Shown: positions 50,607 to 62,440 of the stretch, piece after piece
Layout: the number at the start of each line of letters is the position of its first letter
How positions within the stretch are numbered: position 1 is the stretch's first letter
Source: Sipunculus nudus
Taxonomy: Eukaryota > Annelida > Sipuncula > Golfingiida > Sipunculidae
NCBI GenBank assembly: GCA_026874595.1
Contig: CM049314.1
Location: forward strand, 62,537,300 to 62,601,299
Reading direction: 5' to 3'
DNA length: 64,000 bases
The notes under the pieces: generated by a model
What the model saw: the letters and a program-made list of their open reading frames with translations, nothing else
Databases searched by the model: none
What the model was told of the DNA's origin: nothing
Position numbers and translations under genes: made by a program

Positions 50607-51890
50607 GGTCACTTGTTTCCCTTCCATATAAATTTGTTAATCATACCTTGTGCCTCAGTAACAAAACGCCTTTTTGGTTCACACATGTTTGTAGCACACA
50701 ACATAGTGGATAAAAAAAGTGACCGAGCTATCTCAATTCTACCAAAAATTGTCATTGAACGGGTTCTCCAAACACTCAAGGTGTTATTCATCTTTTCTTT
50801 TATCCTTGTGTATTCTTTTCCATTACAATATCTTAATCATATGAAAAGTAAATGCCAAAGATTTGAATAGCATCTACAGTCAAATTAACCCATCTACATT
50901 CAATAGGTCTGTCAAGTCTGGCTTAACAGCTTCCTGGTCATGCTGCTTCTGACTGATCATAGTTCACTTTTAAAGAGGAATAATATGTTAAAAAACTTTT
51001 ATAACATTTATCATTTTTTTTAAAAGACTCTGCATCCCGAAGGGAAAATGTTGAGTCATCTGTAAACATGCACAATATATATTCTAAATAAAAAAACTTT
51101 CATTCCTTGTATTTCATTTCTCGTACGAAATTGATGTGCTAATTCTTCAACAACAAGCATGAAGAGGTAACAAGCTAAAGTGTCCCCTTGACAAAAATAT
51201 CTGGTTGTTTCCCCCTTGTTTATGACAGAGGTCTCCAGTTTATTGTAAATTGTTTTTTTCCATGTTATAAAACTTTCTCAAAACCCAAACCTTTAAAGAA
51301 CACTGAACAGAAAACATGATTTACCGAATCAAAAGCTGCTTCAAAATCAGCTCCGAACATAATACCTGTACTTTTACTTTTATTACAGTAGTATATTATA
51401 CCGCTGATTAGCCTGATGGTTCACCAATGAAACGACCACTTATATATGCACTTTGATCCTGAGAAATTAGTGTGGAAGTATTTTCTTCAATCTGTTGACT
51501 AAAATTCGACTAAGTATTTTGCAATGAACATTAATTAGACTGGTGGCCATGATTTAGTGTATCTAGTGTCTTTGTCAAGTTTTCGATTAAAGTTGTAACA
51601 GCTTGTTTTTGACATGTCGTGAGGTGACCTTGCTTGAAGATATAGTTTTGAAAGGATATCAATTCATATTTAATATCTTGGTAAACATTTTGTAAAATTC
51701 ATTACTTAGTCTGTCATTCCCAGGTACTTTATTTGAAGGCATGGATTTAATTGCATTAAATACTTCTGTCTGAGTTACTGGACTATCACATACAGATGCT
51801 TGTTCATCAGATAGGACTGGTACATTAATATTTTTCAAATAATTATCACAATCTTCTTCTGTTACAACAGATGTTCTCGTGGTTAGGTAG
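50607..51890 (-). mobile_element. L1/Tx1-type LINE, 5' part (right of satellite insertion)
   Basis: Read leftward: the RT entry region (about 51870-51670, VFNAIKSMPSNKVPGNDRLS), the RT core (about 51190-51060, GDTLACYLFMLVVEELAHQF, then in another frame FTDDSTFSLRD in place of YADD) and the thumb (50791-50609, LSVWRTRSMTIFGRIEIARS, ending INKFIWKGNK). It is 5'-truncated and disabled by frameshifts. It continues in 47395-46250 across the satellite. Confidence 0.75.
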
Positions 51891-51944
51891 GCCTAATCAG
51901 CATCTTAAGACACACGTTTTTCTTTTTTTAATTTGATTAACATG

Positions 51945-52632
51945 ATGCATTCCTGTGTGGAACTCCCTCATCATTAACTAATCGACTGCAAAATATGCAG
52001 AATGCTGTGGCGAGGATTATTACGGATGCTTCAAAATCAGATCATATTTCACCAATTTTGTATTCTCTGCATTGGCTGCCCGTTGTGCAAAGGGTAAAAA
52101 ATATTAATTCTTGTGTATAAGGCAATGAAATATTTAGCTCCTCTTTACCTGCAAGAGCATATTCACAGTTATACTCTTTCGGTCAGCAGCTAAAAACTTA
52201 CTGGTCGTGCCTTTTACCAAATCGTCCTGTGTACAAAATCGGGCATTAAGTGTTGTTGGCCCGAAACTGTGGAATGACCTACCAGATACTCAAAGAGAAG
52301 CCACCAGTCTCTCAGAACTTAAAAGAAAATTAAAAACATATTTGTTCATGGAATATTTTTATGCCTTGTCATTTTGTACGATATTTTATAATATTGATAG
52401 TGAAATGTTTGAACATTTTAGTGGAATTAAAAATTATAAATTGACTTTTATATGTCTTATTTAATAATATAAGCTTCTGAATGTAATTTTTTATTCAATT
52501 GGACTATAATTTCATATTATTACAATAGTATATTTAATGATTGCTGATTGTGTTCTAGTTATGTAATAGCGTTTTAGAGCATGTATCATCATGGATTTTA
52601 CGCTTTATAAAATAAATTATTATTATTATTAT
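51945..52632 (+). mobile_element. CR1/L2-type LINE, 3' end fragment
   Basis: It starts abruptly with LCGTPSSLTNRLQNMQNAVA (about 51955), SDHISPILYSLHWLPVVQRV, then after frame breaks ALSVVGPKLWNDLPDTQREA and LKRKLKTYLFMEYF (to about 52360). The 3' end carries an ATT trinucleotide tail (52614-52632). It belongs to the same group as the element at 16088-19581 but to a different family, since the tail differs. Confidence 0.8.
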
Positions 52633-52656
52633 CTGTTTAAGCATATAACAGTCAAA

Positions 52657-52658
<2 letters not shown>

Positions 52659-52697
<39 letters not shown>
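52659..52697. repeat. (GA)n microsatellite
   Basis: About 38 bases of uninterrupted AG. Confidence 0.95.
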
Positions 52698-52703
<6 letters not shown>

Positions 52704-52977
52704 CATATGACATAAAAGTAAAGAATCCATACAACATTACTTTCAATATTTTTGTTTTTATTATGTCTGGAGACTGTTGTTCAGGATTTTAATACGCTGA
52801 CACAACAGCCACCTGTGCATGACACATGGAGAAAGAAATTTTAAATATATGTTAATTAGTTCATTTATTTAGTCTGAAGATGCCATTATTTTTAGGATTT
52901 TTTAATGATTTACAAATTTGTTCAGTATGGGCAATGTATTTGTTATTTATGATACTCCTTATGAGTCTTTTTTTCGT

Positions 52978-52997
52978 GGGGGGGGGGGGGGGGGGGG
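52978..52997 (+). repeat. poly-G tract, 20 bases
   Basis: Twenty consecutive G followed by AGGGGG. The assembled length is unreliable. Confidence 0.9.
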
Positions 52998-54388
52998 AGG
53001 GGGATTTCTCTAATTTCTAAATATCAAAGGCCCATATAAGAATTTCATAATTCAATTGTTATAGAATAAGTGTATCATATATAATTCAAAGTATATGCGT
53101 AGGTAGATAATGTCTTAATTTATTTAGGATTCCAATATATATTGAAATTTTGTTGCAACTTTATATATGTGTGCTTGCCATTTCATATGTTCGTTCAGTG
53201 TAATACCTTTAAAGTTTAAATCTGAGACTTTGTCTATAGGTTTATTATTTATTTTTTTTTAAGTTCAGGGCTTCCTCCTTGGATGCTCTTATTTTAAGAG
53301 TGAAACATCAAAAATTTAGTTTTATTTCTTTTAAAGATAGTTTGTTTGCAATTAACCAATTATGTACATTGTTAGATTTATTGTTGATGATGTTTTGGTT
53401 TTTTTTTGTTTATTGTAATGTGTGAAGGGTTGGAAGTCGAGGTTTATAGAGAGGGGTGTGTTAGCATGGTCAGTTTGTGTATATATTCACTGCTTATTCT
53501 AATATTACATGTTCGGTTGAATGTTATTTTTAATAAAAATAATAGTATGATAAAAAAAAATAATATTTTGTAAAGCATACACTGTTGTGCACTAACACTC
53601 TATTACAAGCAAGCAATTGAAAAATAATGACTATGAAAAAAATTATTCAATTAAAAGACAAACATTTCGATATTACTTAGGTTAGATAAAACATGCACAT
53701 GACCAAGTTATATACATCAACTTTGATACTAATCCAATAAAAGACTTCTTACTTATAAAAAGTAGTGAAAATTACGGTATGGAAAAGACAAATCTGCACA
53801 TATGCAATTTTTTAACCATATTGGTTATTATATAGTAATGTGTTTGTTTGAAGAAATTCTTAAATTGATTGTATATACATTTTCAAATATGTTTGAAATG
53901 TTTATTAAAAGTGATAGTGGCATATAATTTTAAAGTAAATGAATGCTTTTCTTTTTGTTAACAGGGGTTATGCCTGCTTTTTTATTTGATTATAAAAACA
54001 TTCAAGTGGTTACTGATTGATTTAAAATAATGCAAAGTGGCTTGATTAAGACAGGACCAGTTTTCTTAAGTAAACTACCAGAGAGATTTATTATCTAGTA
54101 CTATTTTTTTGGCAGAAGATTATTGATTATATTTTGAAATTCCAATTCATTTATATGTTTGAATATAAAGCTTGATGTATAGACACAAACTATCTGCTAG
54201 TATCAATTATAGTATGTTAGAAGATATACTTATTTTGATAAGATCTCATTAAATTATTCAATGGAAGGTTAAACTCATTCTGAATTTTCATTTATGAGTT
54301 GTTTTGGGTTATAGAAAAGTATCTCTTTTTTTCAAGAATATTGTAAGTCTAGGCTGATTCTCGGCAGGATATGATTTTAATATAGTAA

Positions 54389-54428
<40 letters not shown>

Positions 54429-54843
54429 TACAATTAATACAGTTATATAGGTCTGGTTAATTTATGCTTAACATAAATAATAAAACAAAATTGGAAATAA
54501 ACTGATTTGCAATAACACAAATGCAACTATTTCATTATTGACTGCTTGATTTCCATGTTCCAATGAAAAACAGTTAAAGTAAATATTTATGGTTAAAAGA
54601 GGTTAAATTTTGAAAAATATTAAAGAAATTGATGGTATACTTTACATCACGTATGTTTCTTGTTTGGGCTGATCCCCTGTCAGATTGTGTCTCTCCCCTT
54701 AAATCCTACCAAATATAATGCCATTACTGTGAGGGAACATACATCACAAGTTAAATGCTATAAAACTATATATATAATGTATAATATAAATGGATTTACA
54801 TAAAATTATTAAAATAAAATAAATTTAATTTGGTATATTTCAG
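52998..54843. other. intron sequence, no gene seen
   Basis: AT-rich interior of the last VWD intron. The only feature is a (TA)n run at about 54390-54424. Confidence 0.55.
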
Positions 54844-54940
54844 GGCCACCGATGATTACATATTGAGGGACGGAACAGACGTGGGTAACCAGTCAAATGC
54901 AATGGAAGTATTCGTTGATTATTGGAAGTCTTTAAATTAA

Positions 54941-56185
54941 GTATGGTTTTATTCCTGATTGATAAAAATTTATTTTCTATAAATGTAAGTGGTATAAAAA
55001 CGAAAAGCGGTTAGACCAAATCATGTTGATTCCCGATAGTGCGTTCTCACAGGCATCTAGCACCAACTCATGAGGTGTACATTTTAGTGTTGAACAATGT
55101 AACAAAATGCTGACACAAACATTGTCTCTTACGCTGACCTATTTGCTGCTTGAAAATAAGGTCTAAACCGTTTCGAATTCAAATGCAGGTTATCGCTAAT
55201 GTAGCTTCTCGTGTAGATAGAGGAGAAACGACAGGCTGGCGCAGCAGGAAGCCCATTTTTTGCAGGCAAACATGATTCAGCCGGACACTCATGAGCACGG
55301 ACGAAATTGGCAATTCCCACTGTGTTAGCTAATATATGCTATGGACGCTATTTAATTAAGATGATTAATAAATATATACGAGGTTCACTTGTTTGGTACT
55401 AATATATATGACAAATTCAAGGAAACTTGGAAAATCTGGTGTTTATCTATGACTGAAAGCCCTGTGTACGTTTCAATTATATTATCCTACAAGGCAGTTG
55501 AATAAAGATGAAATTATAATGTAAAGTTGCCAAAAACGGCAATTTCTGATGTCTGTTCATGTTTCTGTGATAAGTTTTAACACGGCACACCTAATATGAA
55601 GTTAATAGGTATAAGAATGAATGCCAATTAAAAACACTATGTCCAGTGCCTAAAATAATGTGCTAAATGAATTGGCTTGTAAAGCTGGACGCTAGGGGGC
55701 ACTAGTTGTTTGCCTGCAGTTTTACAACACACGGGAGTATCGATATTAGCGATATCCGTTATTTAGCGTTCACATGACGTTTTTTAATTAGCAGAGCGGA
55801 TGAAAAGATTTGCATTCAACACAAGAAACCACCTCATGAGCTTGGTCATGAACGTTTTGGACAACACTGTTTGAAAACGCTTTGAATTGCCGTGTGAACG
55901 CTCAATTCGCATTCAAAACGTATTGAAACCGACTTGCATTTACACTGTGAAAGTGGTATAAGACGCACAATAGCATCTACCCAGAAGGAATTTGCCTTCA
56001 CGAGTATTTGAAGGTTTTTTAACGTATATGAAATACTTCCAAATGCTGTTCTATATAATAAACAGGATTTATACAATATCAATTCAGTGGGTTGAGTGAG
56101 GTCAAATATACTTTTATTACAACTCTTGCATCGCAAATAATCGTAGTGGCAAACTTATGGTTCAAGTTTACGGCGTAATGGCTTT

Positions 56186-56187
<2 letters not shown>
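54941..56187. other. no gene seen
   Basis: Short frames only, for example 55129-55320 and 55846-56136 on the minus strand, without recognisable features or matching splice sites. Confidence 0.45.

Positions 56188-56258
<71 letters not shown>
56188..56258. repeat. (AT)n microsatellite
   Basis: About 70 bases of uninterrupted AT. Confidence 0.9.
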
Positions 56259-56263
<5 letters not shown>

Positions 56264-56580
56264 CAAAGTAATACACATAGAAATTCAATACATCATGGTA
56301 AAAGTGCTCGACCATGCAGGGGAGCATTAATAATGTATTATATACAGTTAGTTTTACTTCATGTACTACAGAACTGTTTCGTGAGTACAGCTAACCAGCC
56401 GACTCACTAGGAGTTTGTAGCTGAAAAATATATATTCCATTACTAGCTCAACAAAAATACAGCTTTTATCTAAACTCTTTACCATTAGTATAATAACATG
56501 ACAACAATTAGAGAAAAAAAATTCATTCTTAATTCGTTTATTTTTACTTTATTTACATTCTTCTGCTCTTTAATCTATAG

Positions 56581-57118
56581 CTGCTGAAGAACAAATTGTG
56601 ACACGTGACCACGTCGGACCAGCATGCACCAAGCACCATCTATATATCTATGGATTTCCAGTCAACTCAATTTGTGCGTTAGAGCCACGTGTCTATAGCA
56701 GATGCGCGCACAAGTCCATTAAAAACAACACTCAAATAACGCAAGCAAATATGTTTGCGAATAGGTTCGACGCAAATTCCATGGTTTATTCGACAGGTAT
56801 ACATAGAAATTCACCTTCTAATTGGTGTTGAATACACTAAGGTATTTAATATTGTTTCATCATTGCATAAAATAAGATAGAAGGAAATCTTAACCTGTTG
56901 CACCAAATTTGGGATTGGTTCATAATAAAACACAAGTCAAATGTATACATGTCTTAATTTTCTTTCCTAATATGTCTGTACGTTTGAAGTGTGAAAGGCT
57001 TAGGTGAAAATGAATATCAGTTGTATCTGCTCATATCAATATATTTTTAGGGCTTCCCTTCCTGCCACACCAGCAGGAGTGCGCAAGCATGAAGTATTGC
57101 CAATCCCTCAGGTTTTAG
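56581..57118 (+). CDS. two candidate exons, unknown Cys-containing protein
   Basis: Exon 56581-56796 follows an acceptor CTATAG with a pyrimidine-rich tract and ends at ACAG|GTATAC. It is 216 bp with phase 1 at both ends and encodes TRDHVGPACTKHHLYIYGFP, then NSICALEPRVYSRCAHKSIK. Exon 57051-57118 follows TTTTTAG, accepts phase 1 and encodes PHQQECASMKYCQSLRF before TAG. The matching phases support joining them. They lie 1.6 kb downstream of the VWD exon on the same strand and may belong to that gene, but the in-frame TAA at 54938 would have to be a lesion or an alternative end. I do not recognise the domain. Confidence 0.4.
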
Positions 57119-58888
57119 TGATGGATGCAGACAGAAGAGGTCGCTAATTGCTGACTTCATGAGCCAGACCTTTATTACGTTGTTTTTTAGCTCGTTTAAG
57201 AACTGGGATGTATCATTCCCGGCACAAGTTCCTACAGCACCATTACAATGGGCGTTCCGCTTGCTCCCACGTCGTTAGTCATGCTCCACACATGAGATCT
57301 GTCTTTGAGGTTCTAGGGTAGATCTCGTTCACACAGTCGTGCTCCAAGCACGCTTATTTTATATTGATATAGCCCGTGGGCTTGAGGGACCTAGCTTGAC
57401 CCCCCCTCCCCCAACAATTAGCTAAATCATTTTTTTCTTATTGCTATGCGCCTATACATTGATTTTAAGGATGTTAACAATGAGTAAACGGGGACTAACT
57501 GGTGATTCCGGACTGTTTTTTTTCACACCAATAAGAGTTCGTTACCCTTTTTAGTCGATGGGGAAGTTTAAATGATCGTAAGTATAAAACTTTTTAACCA
57601 AGAGTAACAAAGCACCCATCAGCTTGATGCATTTACCAAGCCCCTTTAGATGATATATAACATATACAAATTAGGTCACTTTTGAGGACAATAGAGGTCA
57701 ACAGGTCATAAGATTTTCCCAATGCCCAAAATCTGGAAACTGACGACTCATCCTCTGCTCACATGAATTAGGTCAAATGGTCAATCTATGGTCCGATGCG
57801 GGTTTATATGACACACATTAAATGTTTTGGCTAACACATGTTCAAGGACTCAAAATAAAAGTACCTGAACATAAGACATGGGTGCAATATCAAGGATTTA
57901 TGTTTTTGAAAATTTGATATAAGGGGTAGTGTAAATATTAAAACGACCGTAAATTCATCAATGTTTAACCTAGAACAATAATGAACCCATCAAATTGTTG
58001 CATGCCGGTTCAGATTATTAATAAAATATGCAGATAAGGACAATAAAGAGGTCAGCCGGGTCCAAAAGGTCATGATGTTTAGCCTTTGCCAAAATATAGA
58101 AAACCAAACTTTTGATCGATGTTTTTACATTTCAAATGAAAGGACATAATTGAAGTCCAAAATGGCTGTTAATATTGTTACCACGATGACGGAATTGGGA
58201 ATACTCAGTCAAATGTCATTAGATGTTGTGTGCACCCAGTGACTGAACAAAACAGTTTCCTTAAAGTGTACTTTTTCGCATTTGGATGTTATCTCTTTGT
58301 TACAATTTTAAATTAAAAGGCTACCATAAAAAATTTTAAAGAGCTGGCCACTAGTAAAGCGAAAAAAAGGCGAAATACTTTTTTTACATCTAGCATTTAC
58401 AAGAACCTTCTGCAATATTTGCTGTCAAAATCAGGAGATAAAGTGTAGCTGGTCCTTAGATTAATATAGCTTGCCATTTGATTGGCTAGTGCTTAAATGT
58501 GTCAACGGAAGAAGTTTGGGGATATATAGAGAACTTGTGCATAACATTGTCGCTCCCTCCGGCACTGAGCGAAACCGACCTACGGATACCTTATCTATCC
58601 TTTTAATGTTTTCATGTTTTCCTAATGAAATAAAACATTCGCAGCATGCTAAGAAAAATTTGAACTTTACCATTACAGCACGAAATGGACCTGTAATGAA
58701 GAAAGTAATTGTGACGAATAAAAATTAATGAAAGGAGATAAAATACTTGCCAATGAAGCGGACATAATGACGTCCATTTTTATATGTTTGAGTTAGATTT
58801 TTTAAAAGAACTGTTAATCATCAGTCAAAGGACTGTTGGTATCCTTTGCTAAAAAGGTTATTTCAAACAAGTAAGTTCTAGGGGGAAG
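57119..58888. other. intergenic, no gene seen
   Basis: No supported coding region. The 85-codon frame at 58471-58728 lacks recognisable features and overlaps a similar-sized frame on the other strand. Confidence 0.5.

Positions 58889-58971
<83 letters not shown>
58889..58971. repeat. compound (AT)n/(GA)n microsatellite
   Basis: About 35 bases of AT pass directly into about 46 bases of AG. Confidence 0.95.
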
Positions 58972-58973
<2 letters not shown>

Positions 58974-59309
58974 ATGAACACAAAAAGAAGAGAGACATCA
59001 ATGCAAAACATTTCAAACAATCATATTATTTGGATAACATGTACAGATTGTTGTTAAATTTTAAGCTACCCCTGTAGACTTCGTCAGAGCGAGTGACTAA
59101 CTGTAAACAAATGTGAAAGCGTGACCCTTCGCTAGGCCAACGGGGCTGGCTTGCCAGCTATACCCATTAATCTATCTGATGTCTTGTCAGGACGGGCCTG
59201 TGTATATCCACATGAAAACAGGGCTGCCGGGGTGTCAAAGACAGGGAGGGGTTAGTCTCGAGAGGAAAAGTATGTGTTGAGTGCCGGGTATTTACAGAGA
59301 AAAGCCAAG

Positions 59310-60413
59310 TCTTTGTTTAATCCTTTTATGTACGTACGTAGTGTATGAATGTGCCTTTGTTCGGATGTGAATCTGTCTTTGCTCGAGGGAAAGTTGCCTT
59401 TAAGGATGGTACATGTTAAATCTCGAAGAGAAGGTCGGATTTATTGAAATTATACCGCCACGGGGAATCCGGGAGTATTGTCGCGGATGTTTTTTTTTGT
59501 GGTTGTTCACTCTTAGCCTGAATTTGGTGCCGGTTTCCCCATATAATTTTCCTCCCCTTTGGGTCATTTTTTACAAGTAATAAAGTAAATGGTGTTTAAA
59601 ATATCGCAAATCTCACAGCGGCGTTCACCGCATTTGACATTTCCTGACGGGCTGTTCTGTTTGTGTAGTTTCGAGTGGACAAGCATGCGTTTGAGGTTGG
59701 GAGGTTGTCTGTAAGCGGCAACGGGAGGCGTGGAGAAAAGAGAATCTGTAGCGGGATTTAAATTAAAGTTATTCCAGCATTTTTGTATATTTTTGTTGAT
59801 AGAGATGATGGTAAAATTCCTGGATCATGGGGATGCGTGAATTTATGTCCTTTTCTTTGTAACTGAGGAGGCTGTTTCGTTTAATATTACAAACTTTTTC
59901 AAAATTTTGTAGGATTAACTTGAAAGGGTACCCTTTTATGAGGAAATGTTTGGCTAATTCAAGTGCTTTGCATTTAAAATCTGAATCATTTGAGCATATG
60001 CGTCTGTAGCGCAGCATCTGTGCAAATGCAATCCCTCGTTTGAGATGTTGTGGATGGAAGCTACTGTAGTGGAGATAGCTGTGACGGTCAGTTGGTTTAT
60101 GATAAATGCTGGTAGTCAAATGTCCTTCAGTGATGGCAACTGACACATCAAGGAATGGGATTTGTGTGGGTGAGGAGTCTATTGTGAATTCGATATGAGG
60201 GTTGAAATTATTCGCTCGTGCAAAAAAATGTTCTAGAGATTCGGGACCGTGTTGCCATACAATAAATATGTCATCAATGTAACGCATATACACTAAAGGC
60301 TTTGATGGGCTGTCGGACAGCAGTTTCCGTTCGAAATCCCACATAAATATATTGGCATAAGCGGGCGCCATTTTGGTTCCGTACCCTGGGTTTGGACATA
60401 GCACTTATCATTA
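59310..60413 (-). mobile_element. Penelope-like element, 3' part (RT and GIY-YIG)
   Basis: The 211-codon frame at 60404-59769 carries the RT of Penelope-like elements: GTKMAPAYANIFMWDFERKL, the catalytic MRYIDDIFIVWQHG, IPFLDVSVAITEGHLTTSIY, KPTDRHSYLHYSSFHPQHLK and LRYRRICSNDSDF. A one-base shift in an A run near 59785 moves into a second frame with NLKRMLVHSKLHKQ, the cysteine pattern CGERRCEICDI and YFITCK. A third frame has LYGETGTKFRLRVNNHK (about 59550-59500), the GIY-YIG endonuclease core. The 5' end is cut at about 60413 against an (AT)n run; downstream sequence to about 59040 may be its 3' region. Inactive copy. Confidence 0.85.
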
Positions 60414-60419
60414 AACTCG

Positions 60420-60422
<3 letters not shown>

Positions 60423-60471
<49 letters not shown>

Positions 60472-60475
60472 AAAT
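60423..60475. repeat. (AT)n microsatellite
   Basis: AT run with one GT interruption, at the 5' edge of the Penelope-like fragment. Confidence 0.9.
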
Positions 60476-60556
60476 ATATATATAATTGTTCTTTCTAGGC
60501 TGTTTGCAATGCACTGATGGCAAAGTGCTCTATGGTATACTCAAAGGGTATCAATA

Positions 60557-60691
60557 AATATATCATGTGTAAGGAATCAAACGATTGTAAGCATCGTGTT
60601 GACCAGTAAGTCTCGTACCGTTGATAATGGTACGAAACAAATTAATCAACACGTTGCTTACAATCGTTTGATTCGTTACACGTGATATATA
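60557..60691. repeat. foldback hairpin element with nested stem
   Basis: The left arm ATCAAACGATTGTAAGCA (within 60561-60602) and the right arm (60646-60687) are reverse complements over about 42 bases with three mismatches. Between them is a second perfect stem, TCGTACC(...)GGTACGA (60613-60635). Both sides continue into ATATAT, so the hairpin sits within AT repeat. It resembles a small palindromic MITE inserted at TA; no coding content. Confidence 0.8.
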
Positions 60692-60724
60692 TACACATAT
60701 ATATATATATATATGTATATATAT

Positions 60725-62440
60725 CCCCCGACTTGGTAATGTCCTACCTGGTAATGTTGTTGCAACAATGTGCGCCAGATTACAACTCTACCATAGTATA
60801 GATTATACCTCTACGATAAAGTGCGACAATTGGTTGGATTCTCTACCGGGCAATATTGATCAACCAACAAATTTAATATGCGACAGTATGAGACACTCTC
60901 CCCAGTATATGTTATACCTCTGTGACAATGTGCAACAGTTTAACATAAATTTCCTTCCTGGCATTTTCTCTGCGACAATGTGCGACGGTCAGCTAATTAT
61001 CTACCTGGCAATATTGCTGCAAATGTGCTGGAGTTTACGACCTCCCCCTTAGTATATATTATACCTATGCGACAATGTGTGATGGTTGGCTGAATTCGCT
61101 ACCTCGCTATGATGCTGTCACAGTATGTGACAGTTTGAGACACTCATCCCAGTATAAATTATACCTCTGCGACAATGTGCTACGGTTATACCTGTATTCC
61201 CTTCCTCGCAGAGTCACTGCGACAATGTATGACGGTAGGCTAAATTCTCACAACTCCAGTAGCCTATATTAGCCTATATTATACACCTCTGTAACAATGT
61301 GCCACAGACTGCGACACTTGCCCCAGTATATATTATACAACTGCGACAATGTGCGACGGTTAGCTAAATTCTCTACCTGGCAATGTTCCTGCGACAATGT
61401 GCGATAGTTTGCGAAACTCGCCCTAGTATATGTTATACCTCTGAGACAATATTCAATGGTTATCTAAATTTTCTACCTGGCAATGTTGCTGTGACAAGTT
61501 GAAACAGTTTGCGACACTCAACCCGGTATATGCTTTACTTCTGCGTTAATGAGCGACAGTTATACGTATATCCCTTCCTGGCAGAGTCACAGCGACACTG
61601 TGCGAATGTTAGCTGGCAGTGTTGCTTGGACAATTTGCGACACTCGCCGCGTTATATGTTTTACATATGTTTTACAATGTGCGACGGTTATACATAGATT
61701 CCCTTCCTGACAGTTTCACTGCAAACATTCCATTTGCGACAGTTGGCTACACTCCCGCCAGTATATATTAGACCTCTGAGACATTGTGCGATGGTTATAT
61801 CTACATTACCTTCCTGGCAGTATTACTGTAACAATATGCGACAGTTTGCGACGTTGAGCTACATTTTCTACCTGGCAATGTCCCTGCAACAGTGTGCCAT
61901 GGTATGTCTTGCCCACTGTCGTCCCACTTTGTTGCAGCGACAGTAGCAGCTTGTAATTATATCTAACCGTCGCACATCGTCGCATTGACAATTAATACTG
62001 TCCCTCAAGAGTGTGCGAAAACGCACTCGAGTATATATCTTCAACCGCGACAATGCGCGACAGCTACAGTCATAAGCCGACACAAGACAATTTTTACTAT
62101 TGCTGCGACAGTCTGCGACACTGACTCCAGTATATATCTGACAAATGCAACAATGTGCGACGGTTATATCCGTAATCCAATGCGTAAATTACTAATCCAA
62201 CAATGCTACATTGTCCGAAGGTTATGCTCATCTTCAAATTGCAAAACCCTCTACCCTTTCAGGCAGCGACACACGCCCAAGGATATGTCCTACTGCTTCG
62301 AAAATTGGACAATGTGCGACGGTAAGCTACAATTAATACTATTGCTGCGACAGTCAGGGACACTCATCCCAGTATATATCTAAAAACTACGACAATGTGC
62401 GACGGTGTGCTACAATTTTAGGCCTTAGTATAAATTGTCG
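60725..62440 (+). repeat. CpG-rich satellite array, forward-oriented half
   Basis: Degenerate tandem units of roughly 100-140 bp run from here. Each contains TGCGACAATGTGCGACGGTT, a CTACCTGGCAATGTTGCTG block, a GTTTGCGACACTCGCCCCAG block and AGTATATATTATACCTC. Spacing is irregular and units vary widely, so the array is old. Open frames through it arise from repeated units and are not genes. Confidence 0.85.

Larger units (their letters stand above)
43178..54940 (+). pseudogene. FN3-like / Thr-rich linker / von Willebrand factor D gene, disrupted
   Basis: Five candidate exons. 43178-43265 (donor GTAAGT) and 43553-43679 (donor GTAAGT) join in phase 2 and end in an FN3-like strand pattern (FSFADLDVGYTYMTSVSSIS). 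44774-about 45123 follows TTTTCAG and encodes a Thr/Pro linker (PPTTTQAQIKTTSS), WGRCSL, then after a frameshift near 44890-44910 the VWD opening PHVKTPDGQIFQFNDVCTYD. 45763-45948 carries LPYNKSNV and GLCGNFNG (45923-45946) but has an in-frame TAG at 45890-45892. 54844-54940 joins in phase 2 and completes the VWD with DDYILRDGTDVGN and FVDYWK before TAA. VWD domains occur in large secreted mucins and matrix or gel proteins. A missing exon is suspected between exons 2 and 3 (phases disagree). Two lesions suggest a pseudogene or assembly errors; VWD identity is firm, FN3 tentative. Confidence 0.65.

Noticed and set aside
55684-55706. GCTAGGGGGCACTAG resembling a CTCF core motif
   Set aside because: A single short match without supporting context; expected by chance at this scale.
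58461-58728. Overlapping 70- and 85-codon frames on opposite strands
   Set aside because: No domain, signal peptide or splice context; mirror frames of a stop-poor stretch.
59040-59240. Possible hammerhead ribozyme next to the Penelope-like element (CTGACGA, CTGATG)
   Set aside because: No GAAA strand and no pairing stems at the needed spacing on either strand.
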